Shown here: positions 32,590 to 41,644 of the stretch, piece after piece | How positions within the stretch are numbered: position 1 is the stretch's first letter | Layout: the number at the start of each line of letters is the position of its first letter | NCBI RefSeq assembly: GCF_000328685.1 | Contig: NC_019974.1 | Coordinates: 1,913,001 to 1,977,000, forward strand | DNA: 64,000 nt | Reading direction: 5' to 3' | Source: Natronococcus occultus SP4 | Lineage (GTDB): Archaea; Halobacteriota; Halobacteria; Halobacteriales; Natrialbaceae | Position numbers and translations under genes: made by a program | Notes under the pieces: generated by a model | What the model was told of the DNA's origin: nothing | Database searches by the model: none | What the model saw: only the letters and a program-made list of their open reading frames with translations

Positions 32590-34263
32590 CTACTCCTCGC
32601 GGCGGCGCTGACGGAGGTTCTGTCGGGTGAACTGCGGCTTCGCCTGCAGCGAGCCGCCCCTGTCGCGGAACGACCGGTAGAGCTGAACGAGCACGATCAC
32701 CGAGAAGACCGCAGCGACGATCGACGCCTCCGGCGCCCCCAGCGCGTACAGCACACCCATCGAGAACAACGACATCGTCAGCAACATTCCGTAGACGAGT
32801 CGCTTCGCGAGCGTGTCGAAGACGCCTTCCGAGTCCTCGACGCCGACCCGGACGTAGAGGTTGTCCCGGTCGAGCCGATCCAGCGTGCGCTCGGTCTTGG
32901 GGGCGATTCGGGTCAGCGACTCGCCGGATTCGCGGATCTGGCGGCCCGTCTGCTCGGCGTACTGGCGGATCGACTCCTCGCGGTACCCCTGCTCGGTCAG
33001 GTAGTCGGTGGCCGTCGCGATGAAATCGAACTCCTCGTCGAGGGTGACACAGACCCCCTCGACGACGGTCGCGACCCGCAACACCAGCGCGAGGTTCTTC
33101 GGCAGCCGGAAGGGGAACTCGTAGATCGAGTCCTCGATCTGGCCGACGATCTGCTGGATGCGGTACTGCTCGATCTCCTGGCCGCGGGCGTCCTGAATGG
33201 CGAGTTCCATCACCTCGGCCATCACCGCCCGGTCGGCCTCGGGAGAGAGGGTTCCGACCTCGATCAGCGCGTCGAGGATTGCGTCGATGTCCTGGTTGGC
33301 GACTGCGATGTAGAACTCGACGATCTTTCCCTGGACGAACTCGTCGACCCGGCCGGACATCCCGAAGTCGTAGAAGATGATCGTTCCGTCGTCGGCCACC
33401 GCGAGGTTGCCGGGATGGGGGTCGGCGTGGAAGACCCCGTCGTCGATGATCATCTGGAGGTAGGCCCGCTGGAGGTTCTCCGCGACCTGGCTCCGGTCGA
33501 TCCCCTTGCGGTCGAGCTCCTCGACGTCGTTGATCTTCGTCCCCGGAACGTACTCCATCGTGAGTACGCGCGGGCCGGAGTGGCTCTCGAGGACCTCGGG
33601 GACGAGGATCCGATCGTCGTCCGCGAAGTTCGCTCGGATCTCGGTGAGCATCGTCGCCTCCCGCTCGTAGTCCATCTCCTCGCGGATCGTCTTCGCGAAC
33701 TCGTCGGCGAGGTTCTCCAGCGAGAACGATCGGGACTCGTCGACGAAGTACAGCAGTATCGGCAGCGACCAGCGGATGACCCGCAGGTCGGCCTCGACCA
33801 GCGACTCGATCTCGGGGCGGCGGATCTTCACGGCGACGGGGTCGCCGTCGATCCGGGCTCGGTAGACCTGGCCGAGGCTCGCCCCGCTTATCGCCTCGGT
33901 GTCGAACTCCTCGAAGCGGGCGTCGACCGGGCCGAGTTCGTCCTCGAGGACGCGCTTTGCCTCGGGCCAGTCGGCGGGTGGCACGTCGTCTTGCAGGGCC
34001 GCAAGCTCGTCGATGTACTCGGGTGGGAGGATGTCGGGACGCGTCGAGAGCAGCTGGCCGAGCTTGATGAAGGTCGGGCCGAGGGTCAACAGCGACTCGA
34101 GGAGGGTCTGTGCGCGACGGCGTCGCGTCTCCGGATCGACCCGTCGCCGCGAGCCAAACAGCAGGAACCGGCGGCGGTCGCGGGCGTACGCGAGCAACAG
34201 CGGGAGGAACTGCCAGGCGACGACGGCGAACCGGCGGTACGCACGGAGTCTCGCCAGCCTCAG
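32590..34263 (-). CDS. ABC1/UbiB family atypical protein kinase
   Basis: About 557 residues with the UbiB motifs: FIKLGQLLSTRPD (KxGQ), ISGASLGQVYRA (Ala-rich loop, catalytic Lys in VAVKIRRP), VLTMEYVPG, FHADPHPGNL and YDFGMSGRV (the catalytic loop and DFG). C-terminal helices (about 495-530) anchor it in the membrane. UbiB kinases support isoprenoid quinone or lipid metabolism. The start is odd: the conserved N-terminal helix (ARLRAYRRFAVVAWQF) continues back to the TGA of hsp20 with only CTG codons available at 34263 and 34257; the first standard start is TTG at 34197. I use CTG. Confidence 0.88.
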   Translation of the reverse strand: MRLARLRAYRRFAVVAWQFLPLLLAYARDRRRFLLFGSRRRVDPETRRRRAQTLLESLLTLGPTFIKLGQLLSTRPDILPPEYIDELAALQDDVPPADWPEAKRVLEDELGPVDARFEEFDTEAISGASLGQVYRARIDGDPVAVKIRRPEIESLVEADLRVIRWSLPILLYFVDESRSFSLENLADEFAKTIREEMDYEREATMLTEIRANFADDDRILVPEVLESHSGPRVLTMEYVPGTKINDVEELDRKGIDRSQVAENLQRAYLQMIIDDGVFHADPHPGNLAVADDGTIIFYDFGMSGRVDEFVQGKIVEFYIAVANQDIDAILDALIEVGTLSPEADRAVMAEVMELAIQDARGQEIEQYRIQQIVGQIEDSIYEFPFRLPKNLALVLRVATVVEGVCVTLDEEFDFIATATDYLTEQGYREESIRQYAEQTGRQIRESGESLTRIAPKTERTLDRLDRDNLYVRVGVEDSEGVFDTLAKRLVYGMLLTMSLFSMGVLYALGAPEASIVAAVFSVIVLVQLYRSFRDRGGSLQAKPQFTRQNLRQRRREE

Positions 34264-34629
34264 TCACCCCGCGTTCTCGCGGTCGGCGACGTCGAGGGGC
34301 GTCTCGCCACCCGACGGACGCTTCGGAACGGTCAGTTCGAGGACGCCGCGCTCGACGGTGACCGCCGTCTCGCCTGCAGCGTCGTCGGGAAGCGGAAGCT
34401 CGAGGTCGACCAGGAGCGGCCGGTTCTCCTCGAGGTACCGGTACTCGCCGTCGTCGAGCTTCTGCCGCCGGGCCTCGACCACGACCGTCCCGTCCGCGAC
34501 AGTGACCTCGACAGACTCCGCCGTGGCCCCGGGGACGTCCAGCACGAGGAGGTAGGCGTCGTCGCTCTCGAGGAGATCGAAGAAAACGTCCTCGGAGAGG
34601 TCCCGCAACGCGTCGCGCAGCGTTGACAT
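34264..34629 (-). CDS. hsp20: Hsp20/alpha-crystallin small heat-shock protein
   Basis: A 121-residue protein with an alpha-crystallin domain: YLLVLDVPGATAESVEVTVA, DGTVVVEARR and GVLELTVPKRP (the LxVxVPK C-terminal-type motif). It is short at both ends, normal for archaea. Its TGA (34266-34264) is followed in the same frame, without a gap, by the UbiB-family sequence. Confidence 0.92.
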   Translation of the reverse strand: MSTLRDALRDLSEDVFFDLLESDDAYLLVLDVPGATAESVEVTVADGTVVVEARRQKLDDGEYRYLEENRPLLVDLELPLPDDAAGETAVTVERGVLELTVPKRPSGGETPLDVADRENAG

Positions 34630-34739
34630 GGGCGTGGGTTCGAACGCGGGTACGAAAAACCCCGCGGTAGCGGTCGGTTCCGGCCGAGCGGTGGGCAGGG
34701 TCCCGTACCCTTTTGGGTCCCGCCGACCCGAGTCAGCGT

Positions 34740-36014
34740 ATGGAAGGAGCCGACCGCGAGCGCAAGGAGGCGGGGTTCAAGGAGCGAACGCCCGTCGACG
34801 AGGCGCGCCGGATTCTCAGTGAGGCGGCCGTCGGGGGCGAGTCCGACGAGCCGTCGACGGGTACCGAGACGGTCCCGCTCGAGCGGGCCGACGGCCGGGT
34901 GCTGGCAGCGCCGATCACGGCCGCGAGAAACGTTCCCCACTACCGACGGGCGGCGATGGACGGCTACGCCGTCCGAGCCACAGACACCTTCGGGGCGAGC
35001 GACCGCTCCCCGGAGGTGCTCCGGATCGGTGACCGGGACGGCGCCGTCGGCCCCGACAGGGCGGTTCGGGTCCACACGGGCAGCGCCCTGCCCGACGGGG
35101 CCGACGCCGTCGTGATGATCGAACACGTCGAGGAGCTCGAGGACGTCGGGGAGCTCGAGGTCGACGACGCCGTCGCCGAGGGAGAAAACGTCGCCCCGAT
35201 CGGCGAGGACGTCGCGGAAGGGACCCAGCTCTACGACGCGGGCCACCGCCTGCGTCCCTCCGATATCGGACTGCTCCGGTCGGTCGGCTACGACCGCCTC
35301 GAGGTCGCACAGCGACCGACCGTCGGCGTGGTTCCGACCGGGGAGGAGCTGGTCGACACCGATCCCGGGCCCGGCGAGGTCATCGAGACGAACGGGCTCA
35401 CCGTCTCGCGGATGGTCGAGCGCTGGGGAGCCGACGCGACCTACCGCGACGTTGTCACCGACGACGCCGAGTCGCTGCGGGTCGCGATCCAGCGCGATCT
35501 GACGAAAGACGTCGTCGTCACCACCGGTGGCTCCTCGGTCGGCGAGCGGGACCTGCTCCCGGAAGTGATCGACGACCTCGGCGAGGTACTCGTCCACGGC
35601 GTCGGGCTCAAACCCGGCCACCCCGTCTGTCTCGGGATCGTCGAGGAGACGCCCGTCCTCGCGCTGCCGGGGTACCCCGTCGCCTGTATCGTCAACGCCG
35701 TCCAGTTCCTCCGGCCGACGCTGCGCTGGCTCGAGGGGACGGCTCCCGACCCCCACCCGACCACGCCGGCCGTCCTCGAGCGCAAGATTCCCAGCGAACC
35801 CGGCACCCGGACGTTCGCGCGGGTTCGGCTAGAGGAACGCGAGGACGCCGCCGCAGACGAACCCGCGTTCGCGGCGACCCCGACCCGCGCTAGCGGCTCG
35901 GGCGTCCTCTCGAGCGTCGCGCTGGCCGACGGCTGGGTCGTCGTCGACGACGACCGCGAGGGGATCGCCGAGGGAGAGACGGTCGCGGTCCAGGACTGGG
36001 AGTCCCATCCCTGA
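34740..36014 (+). CDS. moeA: Molybdopterin molybdenumtransferase (MoeA)
   Basis: A 424-residue MoeA protein: RRAAMDGYAVRA near residue 70 is the family's MDGYAV motif; ADAVVMIEHVEEL, IGEDVAEGTQ, TGEELVDTDPG and TTGGSSVGERD follow, with KPGHPVCLGI and GYPVACIVNA near the end. It inserts molybdate (or tungstate) into molybdopterin-AMP. ATG at 34740 is chosen over a start at 34713. A second MoeA with an extra domain is at 38387. Confidence 0.93.
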   Translation: MEGADRERKEAGFKERTPVDEARRILSEAAVGGESDEPSTGTETVPLERADGRVLAAPITAARNVPHYRRAAMDGYAVRATDTFGASDRSPEVLRIGDRDGAVGPDRAVRVHTGSALPDGADAVVMIEHVEELEDVGELEVDDAVAEGENVAPIGEDVAEGTQLYDAGHRLRPSDIGLLRSVGYDRLEVAQRPTVGVVPTGEELVDTDPGPGEVIETNGLTVSRMVERWGADATYRDVVTDDAESLRVAIQRDLTKDVVVTTGGSSVGERDLLPEVIDDLGEVLVHGVGLKPGHPVCLGIVEETPVLALPGYPVACIVNAVQFLRPTLRWLEGTAPDPHPTTPAVLERKIPSEPGTRTFARVRLEEREDAAADEPAFAATPTRASGSGVLSSVALADGWVVVDDDREGIAEGETVAVQDWESHP

Positions 36015-36067
36015 TCGTCGCTTCGATCGAGCGCTACAGCTGACCGCTTCGAACTCGAACCCCACTC

Positions 36068-36340
36068 ATGGTCTCAGCCGAAACCCTCGAGGACGCGATC
36101 ACGACCTATAACGAGTACCGGAGCCCGATGGCCACGGCGACGGCTGTCGACTCGACGGCCGACTCGTTCGAAGTACGGTTCGAGGGACCGTTCTGTCGGA
36201 TGTGTTGTGACTACGACTACTTCGAGGACCTGCGCTACGAGCTGGCCGAGTACGGCGTGGCCGTCGACGCGATCGAGATCGTCGACATCGGCTACCGCGG
36301 CGACGAGACGTTTTTCGTCGAGTTCGCGGATCGGTCCTGA
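36068..36340 (+). CDS. Small haloarchaeal protein with Cys-cluster
   Basis: A 90-residue acidic protein. After a helical start, EGPFCRMCCDYDYFEDLRYE has three cysteines next to a DYDYFED acidic patch. It is likely a metal-binding or redox site. It follows moeA on the same strand with a 53-base gap and could be its partner, but no family name comes to mind. Confidence 0.65.
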   Translation: MVSAETLEDAITTYNEYRSPMATATAVDSTADSFEVRFEGPFCRMCCDYDYFEDLRYELAEYGVAVDAIEIVDIGYRGDETFFVEFADRS

Positions 36341-36418
36341 CGGCGTGGTAGAGCGGGCGGCGAGCCGCGTTGGCGTCGGCGCCCGCGTCCTCGGGAGCAC
36401 CACTCCGAGAGGCGACAG

Positions 36419-36856
36419 CTACCGGTTGCGCTCCGCCTCGCGCTCGAGTTTGGTCTCGGCGTTCGATCGATCGGACGAGGACCCGTCCGAGAAAACGTCC
36501 GCGAAGGCGTCATCGACGCCGACCAGCCGCTCGAGGCGGCGCTCGAACTCGTCGTCGTCGATCTCGCCCGCGGCGTAGCGGCGTTTGAGCTCCTCGAGGG
36601 CGCCGTCCGATTCGGATGTCGACGACGGGACCGTCTCACTCGCGGGCTCCGGCGTACGTTCCTCGAGGACGAGGTCGGCGATCTCCTCGCCCCAGAACAG
36701 GAACAACGGCACCAGCAGGAACCAGCCGACGATCGCGATCAGGACGCCGACGGTCTCGAGACCGATCAGGGAGACAATGCTGACGACGGCGAACGTGACG
36801 ATCGCGAGCAGGAGCCAGAGGTCTTCGGCCACGAAATCCCGGAGATCGGTCACCAT
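36419..36856 (-). CDS. SHOCT-domain membrane protein
   Basis: A 145-residue protein. Two membrane helices lie at about 15-35 and 38-58, then a Ser/Glu linker and a SHOCT pair (ALEELKRRYAAGEIDDDEFE). The C-terminal tail is acidic. It is a relative of the copper-block protein at 3847 but lacks that protein's Met/Trp/His loop. ATG at 36856 is chosen over an earlier in-frame start. Confidence 0.8.
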   Translation of the reverse strand: MVTDLRDFVAEDLWLLLAIVTFAVVSIVSLIGLETVGVLIAIVGWFLLVPLFLFWGEEIADLVLEERTPEPASETVPSSTSESDGALEELKRRYAAGEIDDDEFERRLERLVGVDDAFADVFSDGSSSDRSNAETKLEREAERNR

Positions 36857-36911
36857 ACCCGCGTTTTCGGTGGCGAACCACAAAGTCGCTCCGTCGCGAC
36901 GGGACGTCCTC

Positions 36912-37136
36912 CTACTCGCCGCGACCGCGCCGCCACCGCCCGACGTACCGGGAGACGGTCGCCAGCGCGAGCGCGTTCGTCGAGAGGCTCGAGCACAGCA
37001 GGAACAGGTTCCGTCGTTCGGTCCACTCGATCCGTTCGCTCTCCGAGACCGTCGTCCAGGCGACGAGCTGGGAAAGCGCCGTCGCGGTCCAGGAAAGCGC
37101 CGCGAGGACGGCCAGGGCGCGTCTCGATCCGATCAT
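36912..37136 (-). CDS. Two-helix small membrane protein
   Basis: A 74-residue protein with two hydrophobic stretches (about 8-26 and 42-62) and an arginine-rich end (RWRRGRGE). Family not recognised. It lies between the SHOCT gene and the beta-lactamase gene on the same strand. Confidence 0.55.
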   Translation of the reverse strand: MIGSRRALAVLAALSWTATALSQLVAWTTVSESERIEWTERRNLFLLCSSLSTNALALATVSRYVGRWRRGRGE

Positions 37137-37163
37137 ACCGACCGTTCAATCCCGGGGAATAAG

Positions 37164-38300
37164 TCAGGTTCCCTCCCGGAGCGCGAGCCGCACCGCGTCC
37201 GCGAGGGCGTTCACCCGGGCCATGTGCTCGTAGGAGCCGTCACGGACACCGTTTGTCACGTACGAGAAGGCGACCCCCGTCTCGGGGTCGGCCCAGCCGA
37301 CGCTGCTGCCCAGGCCCGCGTGGCCGAACGCCCGCTCGGGCGCCAGCGAGCCGAACGTGTTCGCGGCGGTGCCGCCCTTGTAGACCCCCAGCCCGTACCG
37401 GCGAGGACGCGAGAGGGTTCCGTCGTCCTCGGTCTCGGCCGCGAGCTCGGTCATCGCGTCGACCGTTTCGGCCGAGAGGATCCGGGTTCCCTCGAGTTCC
37501 CCGTCGTTCGCCAGACAGGCGTAGAAGCGGGCCATATCCCGGGCAGTGCCGATCCCGTTACCGGCGGGGACGACCGCCCGGTGGATCGCCTCGGTGTTGA
37601 ACGGGGCGGCGACCGCGGCGTTGTCGCCCAGTCCCTCGTCGGGATCCCGACAGCGATCGAACGTGTCGAACCCGACGAGGGTGGCGACGTCGTCGGGCTC
37701 GTAGTCGCGGAGGCCGATCCCCGTCTCGTCCATCCCGAGCGGGTCGAACACGCGCTCGGCCGCAACCGTCTCGACGCGCCGTCCCGCGGTCCGGCGGACG
37801 AGCTCACCGACCAGCCAGCCGAACGTCAGCGCGTGGTAGGCGACCCGTTCGCCCGGCGGCGAGACGAGTTCGGCGTCCTCGAGTCCCTCGACGACCCGCT
37901 CCCAGTCGGGCCACAGGTCGGGGCGGTCGTCGAGCGCGCTCCGCTGGAGGCCGGCGGTGTGGCTGAGCACCTGCCGAACGGTGATCTCGGCCTTCTCGGA
38001 TCCCTCGTCGGCGAACTCCGGCCAGTAGTCGACGACCCGATCGTCGTAGGCGAGGACGCCGTCCTCGACGAGCGCGTGGAGCGTGGCTGCAGCGTACGGC
38101 TTCGTACACGAAAACAGGACGTGACGCGTCTCGGGAGTCGTCCGCTCGCCGTCGGGACCGGTCGTCCCGCCCGCGAGATCGAGGACGCAGTCGCCGTCGA
38201 CGAAGACGGCGAGCTGAGCGCCGTGGTGGAGACCGACCTCGAGGTGGCGGTCGAACAGCGCGGCGATGCGTTCGCGGTCGGTGGGATCGAGTCGCGACAT
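37164..38300 (-). CDS. Beta-lactamase-fold serine hydrolase (class C/esterase type)
   Basis: A 378-residue protein. FSCTKPYAA carries the SxxK pair (Ser64, Lys67), and VRQVLSHTAGL is the family's HTAGL helix; YHALTFGWLVG replaces the YxN tyrosine motif. LGDNAAVAAPF and FGHAGLGSSVGW (HxG near the end) complete the site. No signal peptide, so it acts inside the cell, probably as an esterase or peptidase rather than a drug-resistance enzyme. It diverges from the second moeA across 86 bases. Confidence 0.88.
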   Translation of the reverse strand: MSRLDPTDRERIAALFDRHLEVGLHHGAQLAVFVDGDCVLDLAGGTTGPDGERTTPETRHVLFSCTKPYAAATLHALVEDGVLAYDDRVVDYWPEFADEGSEKAEITVRQVLSHTAGLQRSALDDRPDLWPDWERVVEGLEDAELVSPPGERVAYHALTFGWLVGELVRRTAGRRVETVAAERVFDPLGMDETGIGLRDYEPDDVATLVGFDTFDRCRDPDEGLGDNAAVAAPFNTEAIHRAVVPAGNGIGTARDMARFYACLANDGELEGTRILSAETVDAMTELAAETEDDGTLSRPRRYGLGVYKGGTAANTFGSLAPERAFGHAGLGSSVGWADPETGVAFSYVTNGVRDGSYEHMARVNALADAVRLALREGT

Positions 38301-38386
38301 ACCCGTGCCAACCGGGGGCGCGCTTGTAACCGTTCCCCCGTACGCGATCGACCGACGTTTTTAGCCCCGGCCCGCTAACTGCGGGT

Positions 38387-40243
38387 ATGGAACGCAAGGA
38401 GTTTCGCGATCTCGCCTCCCCCGAGGAGGCACGCGAGGCGATCCGCTCGCTCTCGCTGGAAGGCGGTATCAACCGCGTCCCGCTGTCCGAGGCCCGGGGC
38501 CGCGTCCTCGTCGCGCGACTGGACGCCGAGCTCGACGTCCCCGGGTTCGACCGGGCGAGCCTCGACGGCTACGCGCTTCGCGCGCGGGACACGTTCGGCG
38601 CCGACGAGGCCGACCCCGCCGACCTCGAGATCGTCGGCGAGGTCCATGCCGGCGAGGAGCCCGACGTCGCCGTCGGCGAGGGCGAGGCCGTCGAGATCTC
38701 GACAGGGGCGGTGATGCCTGCGGGCGCGGACGCGATGGTTCCAGTAGAACGAACCACCCCTGCGGGAGAGCGCGTTCAGATCCGCACCTCGGTCGCCCCC
38801 GGTGACAACGTCATGTTCGCGGGCGCCGACGTCGCCGCGGGCGAGCGGGCGCTGGGCCCGGGCACGCGGATCACGCCCCGCGACATCGGCCTGCTCTCGG
38901 CGCTCGGAATCGACGAGGTCCCCGTCAGGGCGAAGCCGACGGTCGGGATCGTCTCGACGGGCGACGAGCTCGTCCGCCCCGGCGAGGACGTCGCGAGCGA
39001 GCGCGGCGAGATCTACGACGTCAACAGCTATACGATCGCCGCGGGCGTCGAGGACGCGGGCGGCGAGGCCATCCTCTACCCTCACGCGGGCGACGACCAG
39101 GACGAGATGGAGCGGATCCTCCGGGAGGCCGCCGCGGAGTGTGACCTCGTGCTCTCCTCGGGGTCGACCAGCGCGAGCGCGGTCGACGTCATCTACCGGG
39201 TGATCGAAGAGCAGGGCGAGTTGTTGCTCCACGGCGTCGGCGTCAAGCCCGGGAAGCCGATGCTTGTCGGTCGACTCGAAGAGTCGGCGTACGTCGGGCT
39301 GCCGGGGTATCCCGTCTCGGCGATGATGGTCTTCAGGACCTTCGTCGCGCCCGCGATCCGCGAGGCCGCGGGACTCCCCGAGACCGAGACCGCGACGGTC
39401 GAGGGCCGGATGGCCGGACAGGAACGGTACGACGAGGGACGGCTGCGGCTCATGCCGGTGGGACTGGTCACCGACGGCGACGGCGAGACGCTGGTCTACC
39501 CCGTCGATAAGGGCAGTGGCGCGACGACCAGCCTCGCAGAGGCCGACGGCGTCGTCGAGGTCGCCCCCGAGACCGACTACCTCGAGACGGGCGAGTCAGT
39601 CACCGTCTCGCTGTTCTCGCCGGACGTCCGGCCCCCAACGCTGCTGGGCGTCGGCGAGGACGATCCGACGCTTTCCCGGCTGCTCGACGGCCTCGACAAC
39701 CCGCGATATCTCTCGGAAGGCTCCCGACCCGGTCTGCGGCGGCTCCGGGAGGGGCTGCCGGACGTCGCCGTCCTCGCGGGGCCGACCGACAGGGACGTCG
39801 ACGCCGAGGAGCTGGGGAGCTGGGAGCGCGAGTGGGGGCTGCTCGTCAAACCCGGCAACCCCGATCGGATCGAGGGAGTTGCCGATCTGGTCGACGAGGA
39901 CGTCCAGTTCGTCAACCGGACGACCGACTCCGGCCTGCGCTCGAGTCTGGGCGCCGCGGTCGCCGACCTCGCCGAGAGGCGCGACGTCGAGCGCCACGAT
40001 ATCGTCGACGCGATCACGGGCTTCGATCTGGGGCTGCGCGCCCACGAGAGTCCCGCCAGAAAAGTCCTCGCAGACGAGGCCGGCGCCGGCCTCGGGCTCC
40101 GCGAGACCGCCGACCGGCTCGATCTTGGGTTCGTATCGCTTGGCAGCCAGCGGGTTCGGGTCCTCGTAAATTCCGACCGCCGCTCGAAACCCGGCGTCGC
40201 GGAGCTCGAGGACGCCCTCGAATCGATCGCGACCGACAGGTAG
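38387..40243 (+). CDS. MoeA with C-terminal periplasmic-binding-like domain
   Basis: A 618-residue two-domain protein. The first 400 residues are MoeA: FDRASLDGYALRARDTFG, VSTGDELVRPGEDV, SSGSTSASAVDVIY and GYPVSAMMVF. The last 200 residues (from about 415) are a substrate-binding-type domain (LLKPGNPDRIEGVADLVDED and the helical FVNRTTDSGLR) seen in molybdate-uptake/regulatory proteins. The fusion joins metal insertion with sensing of a molybdate-like ligand. ATG at 38387 lies 30 bases after a TATA-like TTTTTAG. Confidence 0.92.
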   Translation: MERKEFRDLASPEEAREAIRSLSLEGGINRVPLSEARGRVLVARLDAELDVPGFDRASLDGYALRARDTFGADEADPADLEIVGEVHAGEEPDVAVGEGEAVEISTGAVMPAGADAMVPVERTTPAGERVQIRTSVAPGDNVMFAGADVAAGERALGPGTRITPRDIGLLSALGIDEVPVRAKPTVGIVSTGDELVRPGEDVASERGEIYDVNSYTIAAGVEDAGGEAILYPHAGDDQDEMERILREAAAECDLVLSSGSTSASAVDVIYRVIEEQGELLLHGVGVKPGKPMLVGRLEESAYVGLPGYPVSAMMVFRTFVAPAIREAAGLPETETATVEGRMAGQERYDEGRLRLMPVGLVTDGDGETLVYPVDKGSGATTSLAEADGVVEVAPETDYLETGESVTVSLFSPDVRPPTLLGVGEDDPTLSRLLDGLDNPRYLSEGSRPGLRRLREGLPDVAVLAGPTDRDVDAEELGSWEREWGLLVKPGNPDRIEGVADLVDEDVQFVNRTTDSGLRSSLGAAVADLAERRDVERHDIVDAITGFDLGLRAHESPARKVLADEAGAGLGLRETADRLDLGFVSLGSQRVRVLVNSDRRSKPGVAELEDALESIATDR

Positions 40244-40306
40244 CCGGACGAGACGGTCAGTCGACGCTGAACAGCGATTTTTAGGTCGGGTGGTGTACGA
40301 AGCGTG

Positions 40307-40948
40307 ATGTCGACCATCGCCGAGTTTCGGATTCCGGCCGCGGACACGGTCCTGGCCGATTCGTTCGATCGGCTCCCGACGCTGCGCGTCGAGCTCGAGG
40401 CGGCCGTCTCGCGGTCCCAGCCCTGCCTCTGGATCACCGACGTCGATCGTCGGGCGCTCGACGACGTCCTCGAGGCGGACCCGACCGTCGAGACCGTGAC
40501 ACTTCTGGTCGAGGCCGACGACCGGCTGCTGTACGACGTCACGTTCCGCGAGGAGCGGACGGTGTGCGACCAGTTGCTCGCCGACGGCGGATCGCTGCTC
40601 GAGGCCTGGGCGACGGACGGCTGGTGGCAGACTCGCGTCCGATTCCGGGACCGCGAGACGCTCTGTGTGGCCCACGATCGGCTCGTCGAGCGAGGCGTCA
40701 GCGTCGACCTCCGGCGAGTGACCGACGTCGAAGCGGGCTCGCACTCCAGGACGAGCCTGACGACCGAACAACGGGAGGCGCTCGAGGCTGCCCTCGAGCG
40801 TGGCTACTTCGAGATCCCCCGGGAGATCTCGATGGAGGAGCTGGCCGCCGAGCTGGGGATCTCCCACCAGGCGCTGTCCGAGCGGCTGCGCCGGGCCTAC
40901 GAGACGCTCGTCGACGAGGAGATCCAGCCGGCTCGCGAGCGAGCGTGA
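40307..40948 (+). CDS. Bat-like/HTH-10 transcription regulator
   Basis: A 213-residue protein. The N-terminal 150 residues form the bacterio-opsin activator-type sensor (RIPAADTVLADSFDRLPTLR), and the last 60 the HTH-10 domain (TEQREALEAALERGYFEIPR, EELAAELGISHQALSERLRR). ATG at 40307 overlaps GTG at 40304, both in frame; ATG is used. Its targets are unknown. It is convergent with the HAD gene, one base apart. Confidence 0.88.
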   Translation: MSTIAEFRIPAADTVLADSFDRLPTLRVELEAAVSRSQPCLWITDVDRRALDDVLEADPTVETVTLLVEADDRLLYDVTFREERTVCDQLLADGGSLLEAWATDGWWQTRVRFRDRETLCVAHDRLVERGVSVDLRRVTDVEAGSHSRTSLTTEQREALEAALERGYFEIPREISMEELAAELGISHQALSERLRRAYETLVDEEIQPARERA

Positions 40949-40949
40949 G

Positions 40950-41588
40950 TCAGGGTCGTCCGGGAAGTTCGTCGAACGATTCGACGCGGTAGTCGCCAAG
41001 GACACACTGGCCGCGACGCTCGTGGCCGACCCGTTCGACGTGGATCGCGTCGAGGCCGGCGTTCCAGGCCGCGCCGACGTCGTTCGCGCCGTCGCCGGCG
41101 AGGACGCCCTCGTGACCGTTGTGCGCGACGCCGAGCTCACGCAGGACGGACTCGACGGGGGCGGGGTCGGGCTTCCAGCCGGTTTCTTCGGTACAACAGA
41201 GGCGGGCGTCGAACCAGTCGCGGATCCCGACGTTGTCCAGCACGGGCTCGCAGAGGAACTCCTGGCAGTGGGTCACGAGCCCGACGGGGACGTCGAGCTC
41301 GGCGACGAACGCAGCGTCGTCGTGCAGGTAGGTCTGTTCGGCACGGACCATCGGATCCTCCTCGGCGTGGAACGCCTCCCAGAACTCGTGGGGGTCAATC
41401 CCCCAGGCCTCGAGCTGGCGGTCGCGGGAGCCGGTGAGCCCGCTCCAGATGATGTCTGCCTCCTGGTCGGTGAACTCGCGGCCGAGGCGGTCGCCGACCC
41501 GGTCGAACACCTCCCGGGTGTAGGACCACTCGACGTCGATGAGCGTGCCGTCGAGGTCGAGCAGCCAGTAGTCGTATTCGGAGACCAT
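40950..41588 (-). CDS. HAD-superfamily phosphatase
   Basis: A 212-residue HAD hydrolase: YWLLDLDGTLID (catalytic Asp pair), VGLVTHCQE (motif II Thr), WKPDPAP (motif III Lys) and VLAGDGANDVGAAWNAG (motif IV). The cap lies between motifs I and II (about 15-85). The natural phosphate ester is not readable. Confidence 0.9.
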   Translation of the reverse strand: MVSEYDYWLLDLDGTLIDVEWSYTREVFDRVGDRLGREFTDQEADIIWSGLTGSRDRQLEAWGIDPHEFWEAFHAEEDPMVRAEQTYLHDDAAFVAELDVPVGLVTHCQEFLCEPVLDNVGIRDWFDARLCCTEETGWKPDPAPVESVLRELGVAHNGHEGVLAGDGANDVGAAWNAGLDAIHVERVGHERRGQCVLGDYRVESFDELPGRP

Positions 41589-41644
41589 TCGGACGACTCC
41601 CTACGCGATTCGTGAGTAAATGCGTGTCGCTCCAGCGGACCGCG

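Noticed and set aside
31859-34267. Open frame of 802 codons on the minus strand starting MTEAGE
   Set aside because: It is an out-of-frame shadow of the UbiB-family kinase with an arginine/proline-rich composition and no domain; it also runs on into the next gene.
31441-34626. Open frame of 1061 codons on the plus strand
   Set aside because: It is antisense to the enolase-superfamily, UbiB-family and Hsp20 genes, which have clear motifs. Long antisense frames are common in GC-rich haloarchaeal DNA.
37164-38300. Antibiotic-resistance beta-lactamase
   Set aside because: The protein has no export signal and the YxN tyrosine motif reads YHA, so an intracellular esterase-like role is more likely.
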